From NCBI RefSeq assembly GCF_013822795.1, contig NZ_PNLB01000007.1, positions 143,338 to 207,337 on the forward strand: a DNA stretch of 64,000 nucleotides, given 5' to 3'. Both the position numbers and the translations under genes were made by a program. The first letter of the stretch is position 1. Each line of letters starts with the position of its first letter. Below are positions 8,704-17,375 of this stretch, one piece after another. The notes beneath the pieces were generated by a model. The model was not told the DNA's origin and searched no databases. It saw only the letters and a program-made list of their open reading frames with translations. Origin of the DNA: Phenylobacterium sp. GTDB taxonomy: Bacteria > Pseudomonadota > Alphaproteobacteria > Caulobacterales > Caulobacteraceae.

Positions 8704-10934
8704 ATCACTCCTGCGTCTTGAGCTCTTGGCTCAGGTCCGGCGTCGGCGTCGGGCGCAGCCGGCGCCGCCGTGGGAAGTTTCAGCACTGCACGGGCGCCGC
8801 GTCCGCCCGTCGCATCGGTCAAAATCAGTTCGCCGCCATGGTCTTCCAGGATGCGCTTGACGATCGCCAGCCCCAGCCCTGTGCCCTTCTCGCGCGTGGT
8901 GACATAGGGCTCGGTCAGGCGGTCGCGGTCCTTGTCGGGCAGGCCGACGCCATTGTCCTCGACGATCACCTGCACCCCCTGTTCGTCGGAGAGCAGGCGG
9001 ACCGAAATCCGGCCCTTGGGTTCCGGCTCGGCGGCGACCCGCGCCGCAACCGCCTCCGCGGCGTTCTTGAGGATGTTGGTCAGCGCCTGGGCGATCATCC
9101 GCCCGTCGGCCACCAGCGTCACATGCGGGGTCGGATCGAGCAGCTCGACGTCGATGTCCGGCGCGGCGACCCGCTGGGCGAACACCGCCGCGCGGACCAG
9201 CTCAGCGCCGTCCTGCGCCGCGAACTTGGGCGCTGGCATTCGGGCGAACGACGAGAACTCGTCAACCATCCGCCCGATCCCGTCGACCTGGCGCACGATG
9301 GTGTCGGTGCAGCGGTCGAAGGTCTCCAGGTCCTCCTGGGCGACGTCCTTGCGGAACTTGCGGCGCAGGCGTTCGGCCGACAGCTGGATCGGGGTCAGCG
9401 GGTTCTTGATCTCGTGGGCGATGCGGCGGGCGACGTCGCGCCAGGCCGCGTTGCGCTGGGCCGAGACGAGGCGGGTAATGTCGTCAAAGGTCAGCACCAG
9501 GCCGCCCTCGGAGCGGCTGGCGCGCACCCGCAGCCGATGGGTTTCGCGGGCCCGCGCCACATCCACCTCGGCCTCGGACTCGCCGGCCTGGTCGGCGCGA
9601 TCGGCGATGGCGACGAATTCGGGCGCCACCTCCTGCAGCCGCCGGCCGCTGGTCTGGCCCTCGGCCAGATCGAGCAGGATCCGCGCCTGGCGGTTCACGG
9701 CCGAGATCCGGCCGTCGGAATCCAGGCCGATGACGCCGGCCGAGACTTCGGCCAGGACGGTCTCGATGAACTGACGACGCTCCTCGGCCTCGTCGCCCGC
9801 GCGCTTCAGCGCCGCCTGCTGGGCTTGCAGATCGTGCGTCATGCTGTTGAAGGCGCGCGACAACACGGCGAGCTCTTCGGGATCCTCGGAGGTGTCGACC
9901 CGCGCATCGAGATCGCCGCCGGCGACCCGCCCGGCCGCCTGCACCAGACGCCCGACCGGCGCCGAGATGGCGCTGGCCGCGCCCATGCCCAGCCACACTG
10001 CGCCGACCAGAACCAGCATCGCCGTCTCGATGTAGGAAAGCGCAAAGACCCGTTGAATCCGCGCGCGGCTTTCGGCCGCCTCGCGATAGGCGGTCACCGC
10101 CCGATCGGCCTCGTGCAGTTGATTGACGATCCCCGCCTGCACCGGTCGGGTCACATAGAGATAGGCGTCCGGATAGGCCGTCAGCCGCGTCAGCGCCCGC
10201 GTCAGGTTCGGCGACACCGAGATCGAACCCTCGTCGGCGGCGGCGAAGCTGGACGGCGGCGGGGCCTGGAAGCCCACCACGTCGACGGCCTCGGCCCGCG
10301 CCAGGATCCGCCCTTCGCGATCGATCAGATAGGCCGCGGGAAACGCGTGATAGGAGGCCTGGTAGGCCAGGAAGTGGCTGAAGGTGACCGGGCTGACCTG
10401 CAGCGCCGGAGCGGCGCGGTTGAGGTCGTTGGCCATCAGGGTCACGTGCTCTTCGACGAACTGGCTTTGGTCTTCGACATAAGAACGCATCACCGTCGCC
10501 GAGTTTTCGACCACGGTCTGGACCCGTTCGGAGAACCAGTTCTCGACGCCGCGGTTGACCAGCACCGTATAGAACAACGCCACGACCATGGCCGGGGCGA
10601 CCGCCGCCAGGGCGAACAGGGTCACGAAGCGCACGTGCAGCCGGGCGGCCGGATCGACCGAACGGGCCCGAAGCATGGTCGCCACCCGGAACCCGACCTG
10701 GGCGGCGAGCGCCAGGATCAGCACCAGGTTGAAGGCCAGGATCGCCAGAATGTTCTTGGAGGCCGGAGCCAGCGGGCCGGTCTCGGGCGGCGACGCGGCC
10801 AGCAGGATCGCCACTGCGGTAAGCACCGCGGCCAGCGCATAGCCGCCGCCGAGCACGTAGCGTGATTGCAGCGCCCGCCAGAACCGCGCGGCGGGCGTCG
10901 CGTGAGTTCCGCCTTCGTGACTCAGAGACGCCAT
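8700..10934 (-). CDS. ntrY: sensor histidine kinase NtrY
   Basis: About 744 residues from the ATG at 10934; an in-frame extension further upstream is not NtrY-like. Three hydrophobic helices lie in the first 130 residues, then a periplasmic region of roughly 150 residues, a fourth membrane helix (ALSYIETAMLVLVGAVWLGM), HAMP, PAS, a HisKA domain with H507 in [10 protein letters not shown], and HATPase motifs (VEDNGVGLPD, GTGLGLAIVK). It phosphorylates NtrX, and cross-talk with NtrC is known in some relatives. It heads ntrY-ntrX-dat. Its promoter must lie in the gap shared with the aroG leader. Confidence 0.94.
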   Translation of the reverse strand: MASLSHEGGTHATPAARFWRALQSRYVLGGGYALAAVLTAVAILLAASPPETGPLAPASKNILAILAFNLVLILALAAQVGFRVATMLRARSVDPAARLHVRFVTLFALAAVAPAMVVALFYTVLVNRGVENWFSERVQTVVENSATVMRSYVEDQSQFVEEHVTLMANDLNRAAPALQVSPVTFSHFLAYQASYHAFPAAYLIDREGRILARAEAVDVVGFQAPPPSSFAAADEGSISVSPNLTRALTRLTAYPDAYLYVTRPVQAGIVNQLHEADRAVTAYREAAESRARIQRVFALSYIETAMLVLVGAVWLGMGAASAISAPVGRLVQAAGRVAGGDLDARVDTSEDPEELAVLSRAFNSMTHDLQAQQAALKRAGDEAEERRQFIETVLAEVSAGVIGLDSDGRISAVNRQARILLDLAEGQTSGRRLQEVAPEFVAIADRADQAGESEAEVDVARARETHRLRVRASRSEGGLVLTFDDITRLVSAQRNAAWRDVARRIAHEIKNPLTPIQLSAERLRRKFRKDVAQEDLETFDRCTDTIVRQVDGIGRMVDEFSSFARMPAPKFAAQDGAELVRAAVFAQRVAAPDIDVELLDPTPHVTLVADGRMIAQALTNILKNAAEAVAARVAAEPEPKGRISVRLLSDEQGVQVIVEDNGVGLPDKDRDRLTEPYVTTREKGTGLGLAIVKRILEDHGGELILTDATGGRGARAVLKLPTAAPAAPDADAGPEPRAQDAGVM

Positions 10935-11037
10935 TACAACGGCGACCCTAACCACCTGTGCCCCAAATTCAACACTGATGTTGCGCTCAAGCTTCACAGT
11001 TGCTTGGGGATGACAGCGCTTTTCGACTGCGCTATCG

Positions 11038-11142
11038 ATGGCGGTGATGATCCTCGCCACCAGCCAATATTCGTTTTGGTATTTTGGCTATTCCGATGCC
11101 GCTGGCGGAGGAAGGGGATCGCGCGACAGCACGCTGTCATAG
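11038..11142 (+). CDS. aromatic leader peptide of the aroG attenuator (candidate)
   Basis: A 34-codon ORF starting ATG GCG GTG ATG and ending with TAG at 11140-11142. Codons 11-18 (11068-11091) read Tyr-Ser-Phe-Trp-Tyr-Phe-Gly-Tyr, i.e. six aromatic residues in eight, using TAT and TTT in an otherwise GC-rich region. The ORF stops 18 bases before a terminator hairpin and 81 bases before aroG. An internal ATG at 11047 would give 31 codons. No strong Shine-Dalgarno sequence is visible, so the exact start is uncertain. Composition and placement match leader peptides of ribosome-mediated attenuators. Confidence 0.72.
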   Translation: MAVMILATSQYSFWYFGYSDAAGGGRGSRDSTLS

Positions 11143-11168
11143 GACGCAAGACCCACCCAGCCGCCAGC
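11101..11168 (+). promoter_or_regulatory. antiterminator pairing of the aroG attenuator (candidate)
   Basis: Bases 11101-11108 (GCTGGCGG) are exactly complementary to 11161-11168 (CCGCCAGC). The second segment is also the 5' arm of the terminator hairpin, so the two structures exclude each other. The upstream arm begins 10 bases after the aromatic codons. A ribosome held on the first Tyr/Phe/Trp codons would leave it free, whereas one reaching the stop codon at 11142 would cover it. A weaker alternative partner for 11101-11105 is CCAGC at 11060-11064. Confidence 0.6.
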
Positions 11169-11187
11169 ACCTGGCGGCTTTTCTTTT
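11160..11187 (+). terminator. intrinsic terminator upstream of aroG (attenuator)
   Basis: A perfect 8-bp GC-rich stem, GCCGCCAG / CTGGCGGC, with a 3-base loop is followed directly by TTTTCTTTT. This is a textbook rho-independent terminator pointing toward aroG. It ends 36 bases before the aroG start and follows no complete plus-strand gene other than the leader ORF, so it fits attenuation rather than the end of an operon. Confidence 0.85.
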
Positions 11188-11223
11188 GCGCCGCCGGAGA
11201 CTGAAACCACCCGGAGCGCACCC

Positions 11224-12309
11224 GTGAACACCGACGACCTACGTATCCTCGACATCAAGCCCCTCGCCTCGCCGGCGCAGGTGATGGGCGACCTGCCGGC
11301 CAGCGACGCCATCGGCGCACTCGTGGCGGGCAGCCGACACAAGATCCATGACATTCTCCACGGCGCAGACGACCGTCTGGTGGTCGTGATCGGCCCCTGC
11401 TCGATCCACGATCCTGTCGCCGCGATGGAGTACGCGCGACGACTGGCCGCACAGCGCGATCGCTTCGCCGGCCAACTTGAGATCGTCATGCGCGTCTATT
11501 TCGAGAAGCCGCGCACCACCGTCGGCTGGAAGGGCCTGATCAACGACCCCCACCTCGACGGCACGTTCCGGATCGACGAAGGCCTGCCGCTGGCGCGCAA
11601 GCTGCTACTCGAGGTCAACGCGCTCGGCCTGCCGGCCGCGGTCGAATTCCTCGACGTGACGACGCCGCAGTACCTGGCCGACCTGGTGGCCTGGGGCGCA
11701 ATCGGCGCACGCACCACCGAGAGCCAGATCCACCGCGAGATGGCCTCTGGGCTCTCCTGCCCGATCGGCTTCAAGAACGGCACCGACGGCAATCTGCGCA
11801 TCGCCGTCGATGCGGTGAAGGCTGCTAGCCAGCCGCACCATTTCCTGGCCATCGGCAAGGACGGCCGCGCCGCCATCGCCGCCACCCGCGGCAATGACGA
11901 CAGCCACGTGGTTCTGCGCGGCGGCAAGACCCCGAACTACGACGCCGCCGGCGTCGCGGCCGCCTGCTCGGAGCTGGCGACCAGCGGCCTGCGTCAGAGC
12001 GTGATCATCGACGTCAGCCACGCCAACAGCGGCAAGAAGCCCGAGAACCAGCCGGCCGTCACCCGCGACGTCGCCGCCCAGGTCGCGTCCGGCGACCAGC
12101 GCATCGCCGGGCTGATGATCGAAAGCCACCTCGTGGCCGGGCGCCAGGATCTCGTCGAAGGCCAGCCGCTGGTCTACGGCCAGAGCATCACCGACGGCTG
12201 CATCGACTGGGACGCCTCGGTCGAGCTGCTCGAGGAGCTGGCCCTGGCGGTCGAGGCCCGTCGGCGGGTGCGCGCCGCCCAGCCGGCCGGCGAGACGGTT
12301 CAGGCCTGA
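11224..12309 (+). CDS. aroG: 3-deoxy-7-phosphoheptulonate synthase (type I DAHP synthase)
   Basis: 361 residues. It catalyses phosphoenolpyruvate + erythrose 4-phosphate to DAHP, the first committed step to Phe, Tyr, Trp and chorismate. It belongs to the AroFGH (type I alpha) family: GPCSIHDP (57-64) forms part of the PEP/metal site, followed by RVYFEKPRTTVGWKG, the GARTTESQ..RE segment, KNGTDG and the C-terminal DVSHANSGK and MIESHL metal-binding motifs. GTG start with GGAG 9 bases upstream. Feedback class (Phe, Tyr or Trp) cannot be assigned safely by eye. Preceded by the leader peptide and terminator described separately. Confidence 0.96.
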   Translation: MNTDDLRILDIKPLASPAQVMGDLPASDAIGALVAGSRHKIHDILHGADDRLVVVIGPCSIHDPVAAMEYARRLAAQRDRFAGQLEIVMRVYFEKPRTTVGWKGLINDPHLDGTFRIDEGLPLARKLLLEVNALGLPAAVEFLDVTTPQYLADLVAWGAIGARTTESQIHREMASGLSCPIGFKNGTDGNLRIAVDAVKAASQPHHFLAIGKDGRAAIAATRGNDDSHVVLRGGKTPNYDAAGVAAACSELATSGLRQSVIIDVSHANSGKKPENQPAVTRDVAAQVASGDQRIAGLMIESHLVAGRQDLVEGQPLVYGQSITDGCIDWDASVELLEELALAVEARRRVRAAQPAGETVQA

Positions 12310-12319
12310 CCTGACAGGC

Positions 12320-12345
12320 GGGAGCGCGCACCGGGGTGCGCTCCC
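12320..12345 (+). terminator. hairpin after aroG
   Basis: An 8-bp inverted repeat, GGGAGCGC / GCGCTCCC, with a 10-base loop begins 11 bases after the aroG stop. There is no T tract, so it is at best a weak or factor-assisted terminator. It separates aroG from the serine hydrolase gene, whose start is about 100 bases further on. Confidence 0.45.
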
Positions 12346-12442
12346 GTCGATATTCGCTCGTCCCGCCGCCGACGGGACTTGGCGCGCCCGATCGGTTCAG
12401 GTCTGTTGGCGTCCGCCTCGCCACCAACGACCAGGACCCGAC

Positions 12443-13669
12443 ATGGCCGATCCCCGTTCCCTTGGCTTCTGCCCCGACCGCCTCGCCAAGCTCGACCGCT
12501 TCATCAGCGAGAAGTACCTGCAGCCTGGCCGCATGCCCTGCGCCCAGGTGCTGATCGCGCGCCACGGCGAGATCGTGCACGAGTTCGTCGGCGGCCAGCG
12601 CGACTTGGCCCGGGGACTGGCCTGCGAGGCCGACACCGTCTTCCGCATCTATTCGATGACCAAGCCGATCACCTCCGTCGCCTTCATGATGCTGGTCGAG
12701 GAAGGCAAGGTCGCGCTCGACGATCCGGTCCACCGCTTCATTCCCGAATGGGCCAACCTCGGCGTCTTCAACGCCGGAAGCACCGGCGGCTTCCTGACCA
12801 AGCCCGTCACGCGCCCGATGCAGATGGTCGACCTGCTGCGCCACACGTCCGGACTGACCTACGGCTTCCAGAACCGCACCAATGTCGACGCCGCCTATCG
12901 CAAGGCCGGGGTCGGCGAGATCGGCAGCACCTTGCCGCTGGAGGCGATGATCGAGACGCTGGCGACCCTGCCGCTCGAGTTCTCCCCCGGCGAGGCCTGG
13001 AACTACTCAGTGTCCACCGACGTGCTGGGCTACCTGGTCGGCAAGATCGCCGGCATGCCCTTCGAAGAGTTCCTGCAACAGCGGATCTTCGCGCCGCTGG
13101 GCATGATCGACACCGGCTTCCGGGTCCGCGAGGGCCAGGGCGGGCGCCTCGCCGCCTGCTACAACGCCACCCCGAAGGGCGGACTGGACCTGCAGGACGA
13201 CGCCACCACCAGCCCCTACCTGCAGCCGCCGTCGTTCGTTTCCGGCGGCGGCGGGCTGGTCTCGACCGCCGCCGACTACATGAAATTCTGCCAGATGCTG
13301 CTGAACCGCGGCGAGTACGGCGGCGTCCAGCTCATCGCCCCCAAGACCCTCGACCTGATGACCGCCAACCACTTGCCCGACGGCAAGGACCTGACCCAGC
13401 TGTCGCGCTCGCTGTTCTCGGAGGCGACCAACGCCGGCGTCGGATTCGGCCTCGGCTTTGCGGTGGTGCAGGACGCGCCGCGAACCCTGGTCCCCTGCAG
13501 CGACGGCGAGTTCTACTGGGGCGGCGCGGCCAGCACAGCCTTCTGGGTCGACCCGGCCGAGGACCTCTCGGTGGTATTCATGACCCAGGTGCTGCCCTCG
13601 TCGGCCTATCCCATCCGGCGAGAGCTGCGGACCCTGGTCTACTCGGCCCTGACCGAGCCAGCCGTCTGA
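12443..13669 (+). CDS. serine hydrolase, beta-lactamase class C/EstB family
   Basis: 408 residues with no signal peptide, so probably cytoplasmic. The nucleophile motif SxxK is SMTK at residues 71-74 and the general-base tyrosine is in WNYSVS (Y188). HTSGLTYGF and FVSGGGGLVSTAADYMKF are also typical of the penicillin-binding-protein-like esterases. Members hydrolyse esters, and occasionally lactams or D-amino peptides; the substrate here is unknown. It lies in the same orientation as aroG but behind a hairpin, and it ends against palindromic repeats that separate it from convergent ntrC. Confidence 0.88.
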   Translation: MADPRSLGFCPDRLAKLDRFISEKYLQPGRMPCAQVLIARHGEIVHEFVGGQRDLARGLACEADTVFRIYSMTKPITSVAFMMLVEEGKVALDDPVHRFIPEWANLGVFNAGSTGGFLTKPVTRPMQMVDLLRHTSGLTYGFQNRTNVDAAYRKAGVGEIGSTLPLEAMIETLATLPLEFSPGEAWNYSVSTDVLGYLVGKIAGMPFEEFLQQRIFAPLGMIDTGFRVREGQGGRLAACYNATPKGGLDLQDDATTSPYLQPPSFVSGGGGLVSTAADYMKFCQMLLNRGEYGGVQLIAPKTLDLMTANHLPDGKDLTQLSRSLFSEATNAGVGFGLGFAVVQDAPRTLVPCSDGEFYWGGAASTAFWVDPAEDLSVVFMTQVLPSSAYPIRRELRTLVYSALTEPAV

Positions 13670-13680
13670 TCGGCCGCGCT

Positions 13681-13730
13681 AGACCCTTTCCGGTTCAGGT
13701 GGAATCACCTGAACCGGACAAAAAGGGTCT
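13681..13730. repeat. long palindrome between serine hydrolase and ntrC (element 1)
   Basis: Inverted repeat with a perfect 12-bp core, CCGGTTCAGGTG / CACCTGAACCGG, around GAAT. It is flanked by AGACCCTTT and AAAGGGTCT, which also pair. It sits between convergent genes and could end transcription from both sides. It resembles the small palindromic units scattered through Caulobacterales and related genomes; the copy number in this genome cannot be seen from one window. Confidence 0.65.
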
Positions 13731-13743
13731 ATCTTCAAAGATT

Positions 13744-13795
13744 TAGAGCGTGTCGGTCGCTTCAACCGGCTTCCACTTGAAGCTGTCACGCTCTA
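13744..13795. repeat. second palindrome overlapping the ntrC stop (element 2)
   Basis: Outer arms TAGAGCGTG (13744-13752) and CACGCTCTA (13787-13795) are perfectly complementary, and inner GCTTCAA / TTGAAGC also pair. The right arm includes the ntrC stop codon. Element 1 is only 13 bases away, joined by the short palindrome ATCTTCAAAGAT. Units of the AGAGCGTG...CACGCTCT type recur between genes in this group of bacteria, so this looks like a composite dispersed element. Confidence 0.65.
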
Positions 13796-15223
13796 GCGGC
13801 GGCCGCGGGCCATCTCGACGCCCAGGTCCTGGATCTTCTTGCGCAGGGTGTTGCGGTTGAGACCCAGGATCTCGGCCGCGCGCACCTGGTTGCCACGCGT
13901 GGCGGCCAGGGTCAGCTGGATCAGCGGTCGCTCGATTTCCTCAAGCACCCGATCATAGAGTCCGGCCGGCGGCACGCCGTCCGGCTGCTCGGCGAAGTAG
14001 CCGCCCAGGTGCCGCTCGACGAGGGTGGCCAGGGTCACCGGCCCCTCGTGCCCCGGAATCGCCGGCTGCTGGTCGGCCAGTTCGCGCTCGACGATCCGCG
14101 CAGTAATCAGCTCCTCGGCATAGAGCGCGCAGATCCGCCGGATCAGGTTCTCCAGCTCCCGGACATTGCCCGGCCAGCCATGCAGCTTCAGGCGCTCCAG
14201 GGCGCTGGCGTCGATGGTCTTGGCCGGCAGGCCCTCGCGGTTGGCGCGCAGCAGGAAGGCCCGCGCCAGATCTGGGATGTCCTCGGTGCGATCGCGCAGC
14301 GGCGGCAAGCGCAACGGCGCGACGTTCAAGCGGAAGAACAGGTCTTCGCGGAACAGGCCCTGCTGGATCAACGCCCGCAGGTCGCGGTTGGTCGCCGCGA
14401 TGATCCGCACATTGGGCGGTCGGCCGGTCTTGGGGTTCAGCGACTGCTCGGACCCGTCGATCACCCGCAGCAGGCGGGTCTGGGCATCCAGCGGCATGTC
14501 GCCGATTTCGTCGAGGAACAGCGTCCCGCCGTCAGCCTCGACCAGCTTGCCGTAGTCCCCGTCGTCGCGACCGAACAGCTCCGCCTCGACCCGCTCGCGC
14601 GGGACGGCGGCCAGGTTGATGACGACGAACTTGCCGTCCTTGCGTCGGCCCATGTCGTGCAGGGCCCGCGCCACCAGTTCCTTGCCGGTGCCGCTCTCGC
14701 CGAGGATCAGCACCGTCAGGTCGGCCCCGACCAGGCGGGCGATCGTGCGATAGACGTCCTGCATCGGCCCGGACCGGCCGATCAGCGGCAACCGCTCGTC
14801 GCGCACTGCTCGGGCCTGCGCCTTGGTGGCCTCGCTGTCGGCCGGCCGCGACAGCGCCCGCCGCGCCGCCGAGGTCATGTCGTCGAGGTCGAATGGCTTG
14901 GAGACGTAGTCGAACGCCCCGGCGTCGGCCGCGTTGACCGCGGTCAGCAGGGTGTTCTGTGCGCTCATCACGATGACCGGCAGTCGCGGCCGCTCCTTGC
15001 GGATGCGCGGCAGCACGTCGAACACGTTTTCGTCCGGCATCACCACGTCGGTAACGACCAGGTCGCCTTCGCCGTCCGAAACCCACTTCAGCAAGGTGGT
15101 GGCGTTGCCGGTGGCGCGCACCTGATAGCCCAGCCGCGTGAAGGCCTGGCTCAGCACCAGCCGGATCGACGCGTCGTCATCAGCGATCAGGATCTTCTTG
15201 CTGGCGTTCGTCATCGCATTCAT
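13793..15223 (-). CDS. ntrC: nitrogen regulation response regulator NtrC (no GAFTGA loop)
   Basis: 476 residues: receiver domain with phospho-acceptor D59 (LVVTDVVMP), AAA+ domain with Walker A GESGTGKE and Walker B GGTLFLDE, and a C-terminal Fis-type HTH ([17 protein letters not shown]). It is the output regulator of nitrogen status with NtrB. The loop that should read GAFTGA between ELFG and EADGG is shortened to [10 protein letters not shown], so contact with sigma54 is not expected. NtrC of Rhodobacter capsulatus, and to my recollection of Caulobacter, show the same loss. Start overlaps the ntrB stop by 4 bases. Confidence 0.95.
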   Translation of the reverse strand: MNAMTNASKKILIADDDASIRLVLSQAFTRLGYQVRATGNATTLLKWVSDGEGDLVVTDVVMPDENVFDVLPRIRKERPRLPVIVMSAQNTLLTAVNAADAGAFDYVSKPFDLDDMTSAARRALSRPADSEATKAQARAVRDERLPLIGRSGPMQDVYRTIARLVGADLTVLILGESGTGKELVARALHDMGRRKDGKFVVINLAAVPRERVEAELFGRDDGDYGKLVEADGGTLFLDEIGDMPLDAQTRLLRVIDGSEQSLNPKTGRPPNVRIIAATNRDLRALIQQGLFREDLFFRLNVAPLRLPPLRDRTEDIPDLARAFLLRANREGLPAKTIDASALERLKLHGWPGNVRELENLIRRICALYAEELITARIVERELADQQPAIPGHEGPVTLATLVERHLGGYFAEQPDGVPPAGLYDRVLEEIERPLIQLTLAATRGNQVRAAEILGLNRNTLRKKIQDLGVEMARGRR

Positions 15224-16341
15224 GCCGGCGTATCCTCTCCAGACGCGATCGGCAGGAGCACACGGAAGGTCGTGCGCCCCGGCTCGGATTCGAAATCGAT
15301 CAGGCCGCCGTGCCCGGCGACCAGTTTGGCGACCAGGGCCAGGCCCAGGCCCGCCCCGTGGGTCTTGCTGCTGACGAACGGCTGGAACAGGCTCTCGCGT
15401 AGATGCGCGGGCACCCCGGGGCCGTTGTCCTGGACCCGGATCTCCAGCGGCGCGCCGCGCAGGACGTGGCCCTTGGCGGCGCGAACCTTCACGCCATGAC
15501 GGTATCCGGTGTGAACCGTGATCGCTCCGCGGCCGTCGCCGCGTCCATGCGCCGCCTCAGCGGCGTTCTTCACCAGGTTCAGGAAGATCTGGATCAGCTG
15601 ATCCTCGTCGCCATAGGCGGGCGGCAGCGAGGGATCGTAGTCGTCGGTGAGCGTCAGGCCGTCGGCGACGCCGTTGGCGGCGAGCGCCTTCACCCTGTCG
15701 AGCACCTGGTGAATGTTGATCGGCTTGCAGTCGGGCAAGGCGTCGTCGGAGAACGCCTCCATTCGATCGACCAGGCGTCGAACGCGGTCGGTTTCGTCGA
15801 CGATCAGCTGGGCGAGCGGGGCGTCCTCGGCCCGCGCGCCCGCCTTCAGGAGCTGGGCGGCGCCGCGAATGCCTGCCAGCGGATTCTTGATCTCATGGGC
15901 CAGCATGTGGCCCAGCCCTACGATGGTCCGCAGGCCCGCCTGCTCCGCGCCGGTCCGCTCGCCGCCCAGCGCCCCGCCCTTGACGTGCAAGGTCAGCAAC
16001 ACAGACCCATCGGCGAGCGGGGCCGCCGCGCCGTCCGCCTCGAAGGACGGGTGCCCGAACAGGCTGATTTCCACGCCACGCTCGCGGACCCGAACCCCTT
16101 CCTCCAGGGCCCGATCCAGCAGCGAGACCAGCGCCGATCCCGGCGGCAACGCCGCGCCGAACCGACCGCGGGTCAACAACCCCAGCCCTTGACCGAACAA
16201 CGCCTCGGCCGCCTCGTTGACCGCGACCAGCGCTCCGTCACGGCTGACCACAAGGGCCGGTTCCGGAGAGACGTCGAAGGCGCTCGACTTCAGAAGCTCC
16301 AGGTTCAGGCCGGGCGGCGCCGCGCGGGTCTGGTTGGTCAT
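15220..16341 (-). CDS. ntrB: nitrogen sensor kinase/phosphatase NtrB
   Basis: 373 residues, soluble. An N-terminal PAS domain ([22 protein letters not shown]) precedes a HisKA domain with H149 in [16 protein letters not shown] and an HATPase with VQDNGPGVP and [13 protein letters not shown]. With PII protein it controls NtrC phosphorylation. Overlaps of 4 bases with dusB upstream and ntrC downstream indicate a translationally coupled dusB-ntrB-ntrC operon, the conserved alphaproteobacterial nifR3-ntrBC arrangement. Confidence 0.95.
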   Translation of the reverse strand: MTNQTRAAPPGLNLELLKSSAFDVSPEPALVVSRDGALVAVNEAAEALFGQGLGLLTRGRFGAALPPGSALVSLLDRALEEGVRVRERGVEISLFGHPSFEADGAAAPLADGSVLLTLHVKGGALGGERTGAEQAGLRTIVGLGHMLAHEIKNPLAGIRGAAQLLKAGARAEDAPLAQLIVDETDRVRRLVDRMEAFSDDALPDCKPINIHQVLDRVKALAANGVADGLTLTDDYDPSLPPAYGDEDQLIQIFLNLVKNAAEAAHGRGDGRGAITVHTGYRHGVKVRAAKGHVLRGAPLEIRVQDNGPGVPAHLRESLFQPFVSSKTHGAGLGLALVAKLVAGHGGLIDFESEPGRTTFRVLLPIASGEDTPA

Positions 16342-17345
16342 GCGGCAAGTCTCGGTTGGGGTTCACGCCACAAAGCGGTCAGGCCGGCTTCGACCTCCGC
16401 CGGATCGTCCAGCCGGCACAGCGTCGAGCGTGCGGCGCGGCGCGCCTCGGCCGTCTCCGGCCAGGGCGCATTCTCGATGTAGGAGGCCAGATGCTTGCGG
16501 AAGATCCGCAGCCCGAGCCGATCGCCGTAGAAGTTCAGGCTGTCGCGGAAGTGCTCCAGCGCGATCTCCAGACGCCGCTCTGCATGCGGTTCCTCGAACG
16601 CGCGGCCGGCCAGTTCGGCTTCGATCTGGGTGGCGACCCAGGGCCGCCCGTAAACGCCGCGGCCGACCATCACCCCGTCGGCACCCGAGGCCGCGAGCGC
16701 TTGGCGCGCGCTGTCGCCGTCGATGATGTCGCCATTGACGATGACCGGGATCGAAACCGCTTCCGTCACCGGGCGCACGGCGCTCCAGTCGGCGGTGTCC
16801 TTGTAGAATTGGCAGCGCGTGCGGCCATGAATGGTCACCGCCCGTGCGCCGCGGGCCTGGGCCCGCGCGGCGATGTCCGGCGCGTTCTTCGAGGCTGCAT
16901 CCCAGCCCAGCCGCATCTTCACCGTGACCGGCACGTCGACGGCGTCGACCGCCGCGGCGATCAGGCTCTCGGCCAAGTCCGGCTCGCGCATCAGCGCCGA
17001 ACCGGAGAGTACGCCAGTCACTTCCTTGGCCGGGCAACCGAAGTTGAGATCGATGATCTGGGCCCCGGCCTGCGCCGCCAGGCGCGCGCCTTCGGCGATA
17101 TGGGCCGGGTCGCGACCGACCAGTTGCACGACCATCAAGGGCAAACCCTCGCCCACCGCCGCGCGGCGCACGACGTCGGGTCGGCCCTTGGAGAACTCGG
17201 CGCAGGCGACCATCTCGGTCGCGACATAGCTCGCGCCCAGCTTGCTAGCGGCCTTGCGGAACGGCAGGTCGGACACGCCGGTCATCGGCGCGATCCAAGC
17301 GCGGCCGCCGACTTCCACATCCCCGATCTTGAGCGTGCTGCTCAT
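16338..17345 (-). CDS. dusB: tRNA-dihydrouridine synthase DusB (NifR3)
   Basis: 335 residues. FMN-dependent enzyme that reduces specific uridines in the tRNA D-loop. TIM-barrel motifs: APMTGVSDLPFRK near the N-terminus, the catalytic cysteine in NFGCPAKEV, and MRLGWD, IHGRTR, VNGDI and VGRGVYGRPW typical of the Dus/NifR3 family. First gene of dusB-ntrB-ntrC. ATG start with AGGGG upstream. It is divergent from ispDF, with a 90-base gap holding both promoters. Confidence 0.95.
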   Translation of the reverse strand: MSSTLKIGDVEVGGRAWIAPMTGVSDLPFRKAASKLGASYVATEMVACAEFSKGRPDVVRRAAVGEGLPLMVVQLVGRDPAHIAEGARLAAQAGAQIIDLNFGCPAKEVTGVLSGSALMREPDLAESLIAAAVDAVDVPVTVKMRLGWDAASKNAPDIAARAQARGARAVTIHGRTRCQFYKDTADWSAVRPVTEAVSIPVIVNGDIIDGDSARQALAASGADGVMVGRGVYGRPWVATQIEAELAGRAFEEPHAERRLEIALEHFRDSLNFYGDRLGLRIFRKHLASYIENAPWPETAEARRAARSTLCRLDDPAEVEAGLTALWREPQPRLAA

Positions 17346-17375
17346 TTTGTAATCACCCCTACCGCCTCTGTTTTA

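Noticed and set aside
10866..11204. A 112-codon plus-strand frame across the aroG leader, including the run FVLVFWLF
   Set aside because: It runs through the terminator and stops after it, which does not suit a leader peptide. The other frame gives the aromatic run and a stop before the hairpin.
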